Below, piece after piece: positions 10,790 through 21,474 of a stretch of DNA of 64,000 nt. This stretch comes from Hofstenia miamia. Its lineage: Eukaryota > Xenacoelomorpha > Acoela. The notes beneath the pieces are model-generated. The model was not told the origin of the DNA, ran no database searches, and was given only the letters and a program-made list of their open reading frames with translations. Made by a program: the position numbers and the translations under genes. The stretch covers positions 1,747,631-1,811,630 of the forward strand of contig SCFE01000085.1 of NCBI GenBank assembly GCA_004352715.1, given 5' to 3'. Numbering within the stretch: the stretch's first letter is position 1; every line of letters begins with the position of its first letter.

Positions 10790-11370
10790 CATTAAAAAAT
10801 ATATCAGCATCAATCAATAAGATATCTCCTTAGCTTCAAAGCTAAAATAGCAACATTATTTGCTTCCTTAGTTATACTATGAATAGGTTGAGTTTGCATT
10901 AACATTTCTATTTGATTTTACTTAATGTTTTCACTGTTTATAATTCATGTTTAATTGATTTCCTACATGTGTATAGCTATTAATATTTCTTTAGCCTCAC
11001 AGCTAAAATAGTAATGTTAGTTGCATATTTAGTTGTACTTTGAATAGGTTGAGTTTGCAAAAACATCTCCATTTGATTGTGTTTAATGGTAAACAAATAA
11101 AATGTTTTAATATTTTTCCAGATTCCTGCTCCCCCTTGATTAATGTACTCACGTATTATCTGCTTAGGAGAACTGAGTCTCACTCATTGTAACCAGGCTA
11201 AATCTACACTTACTACAAAATAAGTTTTAAATGGTAAACCAATAAATTTTTTTAAATTTTTTTTAGATTAATAGTCCCTCTAGAGAAAGGTGCTTATGTA
11301 TTAACTGCTCAAAACAGTTGTCTTCTGAGAGAGCTGACCCCATTCATTGTTGCTGGTCTATTTTTAAAAT
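10790..11370 (+). repeat. Degenerate tandem duplications, two types
   Basis: Type 1: about 10820-10930 and 11000-11100 share AGCTAAAATAG, TTAGTTRTACT and GAATAGGTTGAGTTTGCA. Type 2: about 11080-11210 and 11228-11360 share TTTAAATGGTAAACMAATAA, a TTTTYYAGATT block, TATTAWCTGCT, and CATTGTWRCYRG. Both type 2 copies contain a 3' splice-site-like TTTTCCAG or TTTTTTAG. Confidence 0.55.
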
Positions 11371-11579
11371 GACTTTAAAATTAGTCTTTTAAATGTATTT
11401 AACATTTGAAATATTATAAAACAATTACAATGACTTTAAAGGAATTAAATAGGTGATCCACAAAGAAAAACTATTTTTTATTCAAATATATTCAATGTAA
11501 TTAAAATTTCATTTGTGAGGTCAAACTGCTGTAAGTGACACTAAGCCCAAATTTTAGTATAAGCATTGCATGTGAAGTT

Positions 11580-12395
11580 TGTAATATCCTCTACCAGGCA
11601 TTATCACTGCTACTGTATAACATTAGCTGTGTTATTGCGGGTAAGGATTTACTTGTTGTTACTGCTTGCTAGTTTCTTCTGTTAACTTATGTAACTTAGA
11701 ATTAACTGCTCACTGTTTAGGTGACAAAGCCATGTGGTAATCTCTATAATGATCTTTTGTTGGGCATCTGCCCGAAGCGGATCTCCACATCCAGTTTCAC
11801 CATTCCATCCAATGCTTGAGTGCCACTTCTCAGCTCAATCAATATAGCTTATGTGTACCCTATGTTAGCTCAGTGCTTACTCAAGACACGACACAATTCG
11901 ACTTAAACTCTATTGTGTGAAAGTGTTATATCAATTCGCAACCTGAACTGTTACTAGTTGTTTGTTAAATATTACATGTAGCCATTACCAAAATATATTG
12001 GCTTATTTAAATATATTCTGTTCAAACAACTTCCTAACCTACATTTATAATTTACTACATGTATGGTCACTTTATTGGTCAATTATAGGTCATTAATTTG
12101 GAACTAAAATAATATTAATATCATTCCTAAAGTTTGGTCATCCAACCATTTGCTGACAATCAATTATTTAATACATGTAGAAATGAAATGCTAGTCGGCT
12201 AATTGAGAGAAAACCCTTATACCTAAAATATGTGCACTTTCATGATCTGGCACAGAGACCCTAGAATCGTTCCCTGTGATGTATCCAGACCACTACTAAA
12301 CACTGCTTGATTAGCTCAACATTGTACTAAATAATCAAACCATTAATATGAAACAAAATAAGAATTCTGAATAAAATTCTTTATCAAACTCTTAC
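11580..12395 (-). mobile_element. Gypsy-type LTR, truncated, joined to copy A
   Basis: On the plus strand it starts TGTAATATCCTCTACCAGGC and matches 27021 onward for about 810 bases. Full-length relatives continue about 300 bases further to an ATGCTACA end. Here the LTR stops at CTCTTAC and runs directly into minus-strand RNase H coding sequence. Its strand follows the element it belongs to. The missing LTR end and missing integrase show that a deletion made this junction. Confidence 0.75.
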
Positions 12396-12731
12396 TCTAA
12401 TTTCTCTTCTGATGAGGAAGTGTCGAAATTTCTTAATAGTCTCAATCAGTGCGAGCATCTCTACCTTGGTGAAGCCGTATTTCTCTTCACTTGCCCTCAG
12501 CTTGCGGCTGAAGAACTGAATGGGTACTTCTTTTCCGTTTCTTGTTTGTCCCAATGTTGCTCCAATTGACACCTTATTTGCGTCACAGTCTAATATGAAT
12601 TTCTTGTTGTAATCTGGTGTGTTGAGGGAGGGTAATTTCGCCAGTTCTTCTTTGATGTTGTCCAATTCCTCCTGTTCTTGCCAAGTCCATATGAATGGCA
12701 TCGACTTCCTCATTAAGCGGGTCATCTTCAC
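12396..12731 (-). pseudogene. Gypsy RNase H fragment (copy A)
   Basis: The frame contains KFILDCDANKVSIGATLGQ and, further on, FSRKLRASEEKYGFTKVEML, matching the start of Gypsy RNase H domains (F-L-x-x-D-A, then S-R-x-L-x-x-x-E-x-x-Y). It is truncated when it enters the LTR at about 12395. The enzyme would degrade the RNA strand of the reverse-transcription hybrid. Confidence 0.8.
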
Positions 12732-12984
12732 CGTCTTGCTGGCTATATTTGGACTAAAGGTTCCCTAATAGTTGAAGAATCCCATAATTCTCTATATATC
12801 TTTTTTGTTGTTTGGTTTTTCTATTCTTCAGATCATTTCTCTGGTGTTGTCCTTCATGCATATTCTGCCCTTCTCTATCCTTCTTCTGAGGAACACTATT
12901 TTCTCTTTCAGGATGTCGCACTTATTTCCACTGATGCAAAGTCCCATGTTTTCTAGAATTGTTAATATCCTTTACAATTTTTCC

Positions 12985-13605
12985 AGGTGTTCTTGGACTG
13001 TATCACTTGTGACTATAATGTCATCTATATAAGCGTCGACTCCCTCTTCCATTCTGTGTCTTGTTCTTTAGTACCTTCATTATGTACCTCCAAAAGGTTG
13101 CTGGTGCATTACAGAGTCCAAACACCATATATATATATCAATTCGTGCAGCCCATATGGAGTTATGAATGCCATTTTCTCTATGTCGTCTTCTTCCATTT
13201 TCCCTGCCAGTAGGCCTTGCATAGATCCAGTATTGTAAAATATTTGTGTTTACTAGTTTTGTAGAGCATATCCTCTATCTGCGGTAGGGGGTACGAATCC
13301 TTTTTTATTACCTCATTCAACTTGGGAAAATCAATACATAGATGGTACTTGTTTCCCTGTTTCATGAACACAGTTGGTGCTGCATATGGACTCTCACTTG
13401 GCCAAATAATTTTGTTGTTGATTAATTCTTCCAGTATACAATTGTATTCTTCTTTCAGCTGCTCAGGCACACTTCTAACTGGTAGTTTGATCAGTTTGTC
13501 TGTTGTTGTGTTGATCTTGTGCTTCTTGCCTACTGCCTGACCTACACTTATCTCTCTGTAGTTGAATATACATTTGTGTTTCTCTAGGAGTGCTCTTAGT
13601 TGCAT
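12985..13605 (-). pseudogene. Gypsy reverse transcriptase (copy A), frameshifted
   Basis: Residues include PSESPYAAPTVF, YHLCIDFPKLNEVIKKDSYP and FTILDLCKAYWQ, equivalent to RT motifs 1-3 of Gypsy elements. The catalytic loop is YIDD, coded near 13018-13029. Compared with copy B, one base is missing just after AYWQ near 13200, which throws the finger-palm link out of frame. Further stops follow. Confidence 0.82.
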
Positions 13606-13813
13606 GATCTCCCGTTCCTCTAGATGTTGGTAGTCTTCATTGTTTATTTTGGGTATCCTGTATGTGTCTTTTTTCTTCTGCTTTCATCCCAACGCCCTTG
13701 AGTAGACTTTTGGGAGTACTTGTGACTTTGATGGTGTTCGTCCACTTGCCCTTGAGTCAGCCATGTGGAGTACCATCCACTTTCCTTTGCAAGTCCTTGA
13801 ATTACCATACAAA

Positions 13814-14480
13814 TTACTCACTCCAGATGAGTCTAATATTAGTTTTGATGTATTTTCCGTATATTCTTATCTGAGATCTTTTCAGGTTCACATTCTGGTT
13901 TGTAGCTTTGAGAATTGGTATCATTCCTTTTCCATTTTTTATTGTGCACATACTAGATGGCATTGAAACTTGCTTGGTATTAATGCCTTTGTTGTTGTAT
14001 AGCATTATATCAGCTGTTATAGTGTCTTCAGTCTTGATTGTGTGCATTTTCCAATGATGCGGCTGTAGATTGATGTCTTTTTGAAGTTGAAATGTAACTG
14101 TTTTCTGCTTCTCCTGTTCCTCTTTGATTTCCATCTCCTCTTCTTTTACTTTTATGGTTTTATTTGCATAGTTAATGACACATCCATTTTTTGTCAAAAA
14201 ATCATTTCCCAGTATAACTTTGTATGGAAGCGAATTGTTATGTGTATCCACCACTACTAGAGGTTGTTCAAAAGTTGTGTTCGAATTCTCATTTGTGCAA
14301 CATTTATCATTCCTTTCATATCAATATAATCCCCTGAAGCATTAATTATTCTCTTATTACAACTCTTCATGTCTTCTCATTTGAATCCCAATTTCATAGT
14401 GCATTCATCAGTAATTATCAAAGTTGCTGCTCCGGTATTGATTGTCGCTTTTGTCATCACTTCAATAATAGCTATTGTCA
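13814..14480 (-). pseudogene. Gypsy aspartic protease region (copy A), active site mutated
   Basis: The retropepsin active site is preserved as ATINTGAATLIITDECT. The codon at 14437-14439 is AAT (Asn) where the catalytic Asp should be. Copy B has Asp at this place. A downstream block, SLPYKVILGNDFLTKNGCVI, matches the second conserved region (ILGxDFL). Stops and a frameshift separate the two parts. An acidic linker (KEEEMEIKEEQEK) and the start of the RT polyprotein follow. Confidence 0.75.
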
Positions 14481-15160
14481 CGGTTGTCATGAGTCAGCGC
14501 TCTGCTTAGTTTTCCGACTCTTCATCAGTTGGTGATGCTTCATCAATTTCATCTTCCCTCTGTAATACATCCTCTTCATCCCCAATTACATTTATTTGTT
14601 TTGGGCAATCTGGTTTTTTATGTCCTTTCTGTCCACAGCCATAGCATTTGACATCTTTCTCTTTTACTTTCCTTGTCTTACCATCCTTTCCTTTTACCTT
14701 TATTATTTTCTCTTGTTTTGCTTCAGTATAGGCTTTGTTGGGGATGCGTGGCTTGAGGTTGCTTCTCCAAGTTGTTCCATCCCTATGCCATGCAGCTTTC
14801 TTGTATATTCAGGCATTGTTTTCATTAGTTGCTTGTATGTTGACTGCTTTCCTACTCATCCTTTCCAATTTATCATCAACGTCACATTTAATTTCGAACT
14901 GTGTTCTGATGCTTTTGGGCATCCCCTTGCAGATGTGCGGGAACAAGTCATATTTCGAATAACTGTTTCCTCTTGAACTGAGCATTAGTAGTCGCTCGAC
15001 TTGTTGCATGTACTTTCGGATGTCGTCGGTTTTCCTCATTTTCATAGTAATTGATGAAGTCTCTGATTAGTAATTGATAATTTCTCTTAGTTTCTGCATC
15101 CAGAAGCAAGTAGTGTTGGGATGCTGCTCCTGTTAGATATAATGGGAGTCTCGCCACTGT
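14481..15160 (-). pseudogene. Gypsy Gag with CCHC zinc knuckle (copy A)
   Basis: The capsid-like part contains YLTGAASQHYLLLDAETKRN (15157 leftward), which resembles the Y-L-x-G-A-A-x-x-W/Y block of Gypsy Gag. A zinc knuckle CYGCGQKGHKKPDC (C-x2-C-x4-H-x4-C) is coded near 14605-14650. An in-frame stop and a frameshift separate capsid from knuckle. The segment 14481-14935 is almost identical to copy B (offset 4871), unlike the more diverged protease and RT. Confidence 0.8.
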
Positions 15161-16160
15161 NNNNNNNNNNNNNNNNNNNNNNNNNNNNNNNNNNNNNNNN
15201 NNNNNNNNNNNNNNNNNNNNNNNNNNNNNNNNNNNNNNNNNNNNNNNNNNNNNNNNNNNNNNNNNNNNNNNNNNNNNNNNNNNNNNNNNNNNNNNNNNNN
15301 NNNNNNNNNNNNNNNNNNNNNNNNNNNNNNNNNNNNNNNNNNNNNNNNNNNNNNNNNNNNNNNNNNNNNNNNNNNNNNNNNNNNNNNNNNNNNNNNNNNN
15401 NNNNNNNNNNNNNNNNNNNNNNNNNNNNNNNNNNNNNNNNNNNNNNNNNNNNNNNNNNNNNNNNNNNNNNNNNNNNNNNNNNNNNNNNNNNNNNNNNNNN
15501 NNNNNNNNNNNNNNNNNNNNNNNNNNNNNNNNNNNNNNNNNNNNNNNNNNNNNNNNNNNNNNNNNNNNNNNNNNNNNNNNNNNNNNNNNNNNNNNNNNNN
15601 NNNNNNNNNNNNNNNNNNNNNNNNNNNNNNNNNNNNNNNNNNNNNNNNNNNNNNNNNNNNNNNNNNNNNNNNNNNNNNNNNNNNNNNNNNNNNNNNNNNN
15701 NNNNNNNNNNNNNNNNNNNNNNNNNNNNNNNNNNNNNNNNNNNNNNNNNNNNNNNNNNNNNNNNNNNNNNNNNNNNNNNNNNNNNNNNNNNNNNNNNNNN
15801 NNNNNNNNNNNNNNNNNNNNNNNNNNNNNNNNNNNNNNNNNNNNNNNNNNNNNNNNNNNNNNNNNNNNNNNNNNNNNNNNNNNNNNNNNNNNNNNNNNNN
15901 NNNNNNNNNNNNNNNNNNNNNNNNNNNNNNNNNNNNNNNNNNNNNNNNNNNNNNNNNNNNNNNNNNNNNNNNNNNNNNNNNNNNNNNNNNNNNNNNNNNN
16001 NNNNNNNNNNNNNNNNNNNNNNNNNNNNNNNNNNNNNNNNNNNNNNNNNNNNNNNNNNNNNNNNNNNNNNNNNNNNNNNNNNNNNNNNNNNNNNNNNNNN
16101 NNNNNNNNNNNNNNNNNNNNNNNNNNNNNNNNNNNNNNNNNNNNNNNNNNNNNNNNNNNN
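15161..16160. other. Assembly gap (1000 N)
   Basis: Exactly 1000 N, probably a placeholder of standard size. It interrupts the Gag of Gypsy copy A. Confidence 0.99.
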
Positions 16161-16370
16161 AAAATTACCTGCCGATTTTAAAATTCAAATGATTCGTCTG
16201 CCAATATGGCTGTTCATACGTAAGCTTTAGTTTGCACAATTTAATTTGTCAATTATCTCTTGATCGGCTAACAAGTTTCTTATTTTGACCAATATTAAAT
16301 CTTTGTTGCATTTTACAAAAATAACTAAAGTTCATTTAACTAAATATTTACAATTAATTTCAATTAATAA
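16161..16370. other. Short A+T-rich segment after the gap
   Basis: Nothing recognisable; it precedes the unrecognised minus-strand ORF and probably is its 3' flank. Confidence 0.4.
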
Positions 16371-17483
16371 TCATTCGACGTTATTCAGCTTTAGTTGCCT
16401 TTTGGATGATGCTACACGACGCTCTGTCAGTGCCATTTCTACTGATTTGTGAAACTTCTGTGATGGTGCATTGATCTTTATTTCTGGCCAACCTTCTTCT
16501 ACCTTCTGTTGCAATTTCATATTCTTCCAAATCATTTGTATTTGTTGTAAATGTTCTTGACGTTGTGTCAGACTACACTTTATGAATATTGTGTTGGCCT
16601 TTTCTATTCCATCCATGTCTGACGTTAATTCTATTGTTTTCATTTGTCTGTAGAGGTCAATCACAATGCATGGGTCTACCATAATTCTGTAGATCTGTTC
16701 CCAATAATCTATTTGTAGATCAAATCATATTAGCTCTGGGATTGTTGTAGTTTTCGGTGTTCTCTCCCATGGGAAGATATTCTCGCCCAACAGGCATGCG
16801 TCTTCTAGGTGCTCAGGGATGTCTTGTCGCATTGATATTGTGACAATTACCACTCGGATATTTTGCACCCTTGCCATTCTTGTTGTGTCATCTATTTCCT
16901 GTTCTAAGTTTTTTGTATATTCTTTCTGCTTCAATATATGTATAATCGTGAGATTTTCTTTATCAATGTTTATCTCCAGAATTTCGGCGATTTTATCTTT
17001 GTAGGCTATTATTGCTTGTGTTGTATCCAATGTGAATGCATCGTCAAATATGACATGAACCATACTGCGCATGTATGGCCTTTCTAACATTTCATTCATT
17101 TCTTGCAGATAACTTATGATGACATTTACTTTTGGTCTATTGTTTGCATTGAGCACAATTGGTAAATACCTCCCTTCGATTCTCCTGACTTTCTGTATGT
17201 GAGTTTTTGTTTCTGGGGATAGCTTTGCAAATGCATTATAACACATCTTCAATGTCCCCATAAAGTAAGGGTGTAAAGTTTCTCCATTGATCTTTGACAT
17301 TTGCTTTTCTCTCTCTTTTGATCTTACAGTTTGTTCTGAAGTCATTTCTGAGGAGGCGCGTAGCTGAGTCATCCTTAGTGGTTGTTTACTGGTGCTTGGT
17401 TCACAGTCTGAGGGCTGTGAATCTGTGCCAATATTTTCTACTGCTTCTCCCTTTAATTGGCTCACAGTTACTCCTATTGGCAC
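16371..17483 (-). pseudogene. Unrecognised retroelement-associated ORF with one in-frame TGA
   Basis: A 252-codon frame (16728-17483) ends at TGA (16725-16727). The same frame then stays open for another 117 codons to 16371, so only one stop separates the two parts. The N-terminal part is open without an ATG near 17483, so the true start is unclear. The protein is helical and charged, with no zinc knuckle, DTG or RT motif. One block (SMVHVIFDDAFTLD) resembles a block at 32339-32533 (TTFHILFEGSFMLD). It lies between Gypsy copies A and B and is on their coding strand. A Gag-like or accessory retroelement protein is the best guess; I do not recognise the family. Confidence 0.45.
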
Positions 17484-17499
17484 TTGACCAGCTGTGGTT

Positions 17500-17890
17500 C
17501 TGGATGAGATGACGTCAGCCTTGAATCGCTTTCATATCTCCACAGTTCTTCCACCACTTACACCTTCTCCTGGAACTCCTCATGTCTCACCACCCTTGAA
17601 TCAGGGTTGAGGACTTTGGGAGGGAAAGTTGTGTGCCCTTGAATTGGCGGTGCAGATCCCTGGTGGGAGAGGCTTTTTGTCCATTGATCTCTCTGCCCTT
17701 GAATCAGCCTTGAGGAATACTAGGACGCCTTCTCACTCTACGTCGTCTGTTCATTGGTTCTTCGTTCTCATCCCTTTTGCCCTCAATTTGACGTCTGGTT
17801 TGAGAACTTCTTCACACTCTCCTTCTCCTGTTTGTTGTTGAGAGCTCCTTCATTGTTGGGTTCTGCTCACTCTCTTCTTAATTGGGGGGG
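17500..17890 (-). repeat. Leader-like region with spaced GATTCAAGG motifs
   Basis: On the minus strand the motif GATTCAAGGGC or a close variant occurs four times (near 17523, 17594, 17636 and 17698). The related GACTCAAGGGC recurs inside the three Gypsy copies (near 13688, 13749, 18572, 23772 and 23827). It probably is the untranslated leader or a spacer of a related element. Confidence 0.45.
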
Positions 17891-17894
17891 TGCA

Positions 17895-18635
17895 TCATTT
17901 TCTTCTAATTTCCTTCATTATATACCTCTGAAATGTTGCTGGTGCATTACAGAGTCCAAACGCCATATATATCCATTCATACAGCCCATATGGAGTTATG
18001 AATGCTGTCTTCTTGATGTCGTCTTCTTCCATCTTCACCTGCCAGTAGGCCTTGCATAAATCCAGTGTTTTAAAATATTTATGTTTACTAGCCTTGTAGA
18101 GCATATTATTAATTTGCAGTAGGGGGTACAAATCTTTTTTTTGTTACCTCATTTAAAATCAATGCATTGACAGTACTTGTTTCCATGTTACGAACACAGT
18201 TGGTGCTGCGTATGGGCTCTCACTTGGCCGGATGATTTTATTGTTGATCAACTCTTCCAGGATACAATTGTACTCTTCTTTCAGTTGCTCAGGCACCCTT
18301 CTAACTGGTAATTTAATCGGTTTGTCTGTTGTTGTGACGATTTTGTGCTTCTCGCCTACTGCCTGACCTACACTTATCTCTCCATAGTTGAATATATGTT
18401 TGTGTTTCTCTAGGAGTGTTCTTAATTGCATGATGTCCCATTCTTCTAAATGTTGATAGTCCTCATTGTTTATTTTTGGTATCCTGTATGTGTCTTCTTC
18501 TGCTTTTGTCCCAACGGACTTGAGTTGGCTTTTGGGAGTACTCGCAACTTTGATTGTGTTCATCCACTCGCCCTTGAGTCGGCCATGTGGAGTACTAACT
18601 GCTTTCCTTTGCAAGTCCTTGAATTGACCATGCAA
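17895..18635 (-). pseudogene. Gypsy reverse transcriptase N-terminal half (copy B)
   Basis: Contains LINNKIIRPSESPYAAPTVF, then after a frameshift near 18150, KTLDLCKAYWQVKMEEDD and FGLCNAPATFQRYI, matching RT motifs 1-4 (L-D-L-x-x-x-Y-x-Q and F-G-L-x-N-A-P-A-T-F). The frameshift lies where copy A reads through a lysine-rich stretch. The catalytic YIDD segment is absent because of the truncation. Confidence 0.82.
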
Positions 18636-18839
18636 ACTACTCCCTCCATCTTCGTCTTCAATTGCTTTTCAGATGAGTCTGATGTTAGTCTTGATGTATT
18701 TTCCATATATTCTTATCTGGGATCTTTTCAGGTTCACATTCTGATTCATAGCGTTGAGAATTGGTATCCTTCCTTTTCCATGTTTTATCGTGCAGACACT
18801 AGATGGCATTGAAACTCATTTGGTATTAATGCCTTTGTT

Positions 18840-19350
18840 GTCATATAGCATTATATCAGCTGTTATAGTGTCTTCTGTCTCGATTGTGTGCATTTTCCAC
18901 TGATGCTGCTGTAGATGAATGTCTTCTTGTAGTTGAAATGTAACCGTTCTCTACTTCTCCTGTTCCTCTTCGATTTCCATCTCCTCTTCTTTTACTTTTA
19001 TGGTTTTATTTGTGTAGTTAATGACACAACCATTTTTTGTCAAAAAATCGTTTCCTAATATAACTTCGTATGGCAGTGAATTGTTATGTGTATCCACTAC
19101 TACTAGAGGTTGTTCAAATGTTGTGTTCGTGATTCTCATTTGTGCAACGTTTATCATTCCTTTCGTATTGATATAATCTCTTGTTACAACTCTTCATATC
19201 TTCTCATTTGAATCCCAGTTTCATAGTGCATTCATCAGTAATTATAGATGTTGCTGCTCTGGTATCAATTGTTGCTTTTGTCATCACTCCATTAATTGCT
19301 ATTGTTATCATATTCATCATATCAAGGTTTGTTAGGATCATTATCAATGC
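18840..19350 (-). pseudogene. Gypsy aspartic protease region (copy B), active site mutated
   Basis: The active-site stretch reads ATIDTRAATSIITDECT. The catalytic Asp codon is intact (19264-19266), but the following Gly is replaced by Arg (AGA, 19258-19260). Copy A instead keeps Gly and has lost the Asp. The downstream ILGNDFLTKNGCVI block is intact near 19030-19075. Confidence 0.75.
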
Positions 19351-20814
19351 ACGGTTGTCATGAGTCAGCACTCTGCTTAGTTTTCCGACTCTTCATCAGT
19401 TGGTGATGCTTCATCAATTTCATCTTCCCTCTGTAATACATCCTCTTCATCCCCAATTACATTTATTTGTTTTGGGCAATCTGGTTTTTTATGTCCTTTC
19501 TGTCCACAGCCATAGCATTTGACATCTTTCTCTTTTACTTTCCTTGTCTTACCATCCTTTCCTTTTACCTTTATTATTTTCTCTTGTTTTGCTTCAGTAT
19601 AGGCTTTGTTGGGGATGCGTGGCTTGAGGTTGCTTCTCCAAGTTGTTCCATCCCTATGCCATGCAGCTTTCTTGTATATTCAGGCATTGTTTTCATTAGT
19701 TGCTTGTATGTCGACTGCTTTCCTACTCATCCTTTCCAATTTATCATCAACGTCACATTTAATTTCGAACTGTGTTCTGATGCTTTTGGGCATCCCCTTG
19801 CAGATGTGCGAGAACAAGTCGTATTTCAAATAACTGTTTCCTCTCGAATTGAGCAACTTGTTGCATGTAGTTTCAGATGTCGTTGGTTTTCTTCATTTTC
19901 GTTGCATTCAAAATGATTTGGTACTGATTTTTGAAACTTTCATGCTCATAGTAATTGATGAAGTCTCCGATTAGTAATTGATAATTTCTCTTTGTTTCTG
20001 CATCCAAAAGCAAGTAGTGTTGGGATGCTGCTCCTGTTAGATATAATGGGTGTCTTGCCACTGCTGCCTGTTGGCTCACTTTTCTTTCAGCCATTGTCAG
20101 TTCAAACATTTGCAACCACTTAGCAAATGTGGGATTGTAGCCATCTACCTTTCCATTGAATTTTGGTAGTGTTGCTTTACATGGTATCATGTCGCTGGCT
20201 GTTGATTGTGGTAGAATTGAACTCTCATATTTCAGTCTCTTGTGATTTGTTATTGTATGCTCCTCTTGAAGTTGCATAGTTACTGCTTTTGTAATTTTGT
20301 TTATAATTTTTTGTTTTTGGAAGTTAGAATCTTCATCTGATTCTTCATATGTTACCTCTTTGCGGCTCGGTATGTGTGGTGCTTGTAACTTGCTCTCCTT
20401 TCTGGAATGGAATTCGATTTCATGAGTTTGCATGTTGTTTCTGTTCTTCTCTTCCATTAGTTGTAGCAATCTCAATTTATCTTTCAACTGTTCCAGTTCT
20501 TCTGCCTGTAGGTCATTGTCCTTGATTAATTGTCTGTTTATTCTCACCAGCTCTTGATTTTTTTCTTGCTATTGCTGGTTTTGCTCTAGAAACCTTTTAT
20601 TTGACTGTAATAGTTGTTGGGTAAGGGTTTTAATTTCATTTTGAAAGAGTTGACTTTTTTCCTCTAGCAGTAGTTCCATATTCACTCTGATCTCAATCAT
20701 TATCATTTCATTTTGTCGTTCCATTTCTTTGACTTTCTCAGTCAATTGTTCTACATGTTGTCTTAAGAGTTCTTTGTTTTCCTGGCTCTTCCTTAACATG
20801 ATCATTATATCCAA
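19351..20814 (-). pseudogene. Gypsy Gag: coiled coil, capsid-like part and zinc knuckle (copy B)
   Basis: From the right: an 81-codon coiled-coil-like segment rich in Glu, Gln and Leu (20569-20814) ends in a stop; a second helical segment continues to about 20400; the capsid-like part has FAKWLQMFELTMAERKV and YLTGAASQHYLLLDAETKRN; the knuckle CYGCGQKGHKKPDC lies near 19476-19521. A frameshift near 19860 and the stop at 20569 break the frame. The long N-terminal coiled coil is characteristic of this local family. Confidence 0.75.
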
Positions 20815-21190
20815 TGGGTTTGTGTCTGGGGGTTTGTTTCTGGGGCTGAACTGAGGGACTGTAATTCCGTGTCTGTTGCTGAATTCTCACCAAAATATGG
20901 CAATGATCATATCGTTCTGGGGGTTACTGCCTTAACTGCAGTTTTCTTCACGCTTCCTTTTTTCCTTTTGTCATTTTTCTTCTGGTTTGTAGTGGCTTTC
21001 CTATCTCTAGGTCGCGATCCCAGGATCCCAGTGAAGTGCTTTTTGTTTGGTTTGGGGTATCTCTCTTTCTCTTACTGATTGTTAGTTCTTTAACAGTTTT
21101 GTTGCTTTTGTACTTTCATTTTAGCTTTTGTTGTCCTCTTGGGGGTAGGTTAACTGAATGTTTCTTCTTTTAGATTTGCTGTTCTTGGCT
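20815..21190 (-). other. Leader between Gypsy copy B LTR and Gag
   Basis: On the minus strand this lies between the primer binding site and the first Gag-like frame. It has no recognisable coding content and is the expected untranslated leader. Confidence 0.5.
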
Positions 21191-21203
21191 GTCACAGTCG
21201 CCA
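21191..21203 (-). promoter_or_regulatory. tRNA primer binding site of Gypsy copy B
   Basis: Immediately next to the LTR end (minus strand, TTACA then TGGCGACTGTGAC). TGG at the LTR border is the hallmark of a primer site complementary to a tRNA CCA end; TGGCGAC followed by GTGAC suggests tRNA-Arg, which is an inference. It fixes the minus-strand direction of the element. Confidence 0.7.
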
Positions 21204-21474
21204 TGTAATATCCTCTACTAGGCATTATCACTGTGTATCTACTGTTACTGTATAACATTAGCTGTGTTATTGTGGGTAAGGATTTACTTGTTGTTACTGC
21301 TTGACTAGTTTCTTCTGTTAACTTATGTAACTTAGAATTAACTACTCACTGTTTAGGTGACGAAGCCATTAGGTAATCTCTATAATGATCTTTTGTTGGG
21401 CATCTGCCTGAAGTGGATCTCCACATGGAGTATCACCATTCCATCCAATGCTTGAGTGCCACTTCTCAGATCAA
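21204..21474 (-). mobile_element. 5' LTR of Gypsy copy B, truncated
   Basis: Starts TGTAATATCCTCTACTAGGC on the plus strand and matches 11580-11850 closely, then breaks at CACTTCTCAG near 21470. About 840 bases of the LTR are missing. Confidence 0.8.

Larger units (their letters stand above)
12396..15160 (-). mobile_element. Ty3/Gypsy-type retrotransposon copy A, decayed
   Basis: Reading right to left on the minus strand: Gag, a CCHC zinc knuckle, an aspartic protease, reverse transcriptase and the start of RNase H. The order Gag-PR-RT-RH fits the Ty3/Gypsy group. No integrase is present. Frameshifts and stops break every domain, so the copy is dead. The upstream Gag continues into the N gap at 15161. 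Confidence 0.85.
17891..21203 (-). mobile_element. Ty3/Gypsy-type retrotransposon copy B, decayed
   Basis: The most complete copy. On the minus strand: LTR (21204 onward), primer binding site, leader, coiled-coil and capsid-like Gag, zinc knuckle, protease, and RT up to the motif before the catalytic loop. It is truncated at about 17891 in RT, so the YIDD box, RNase H and integrase are missing. Several stops and frameshifts show it is inactive. Confidence 0.85.

Noticed and set aside
12405-12440. CTGATGAGGAAGTGTCGAAA on the plus strand, hammerhead-like
   Set aside because: It is antisense to RNase H codons, stem II would have at most two pairs, and there is no matching stem I or III.
13322-13966. 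Hydrophobic plus-strand ORFs in the Gypsy region
   Set aside because: They are antisense shadows of RT and protease codons; the same holds for the frames at 14596-14976, 19467-19916 and 24122-24468.
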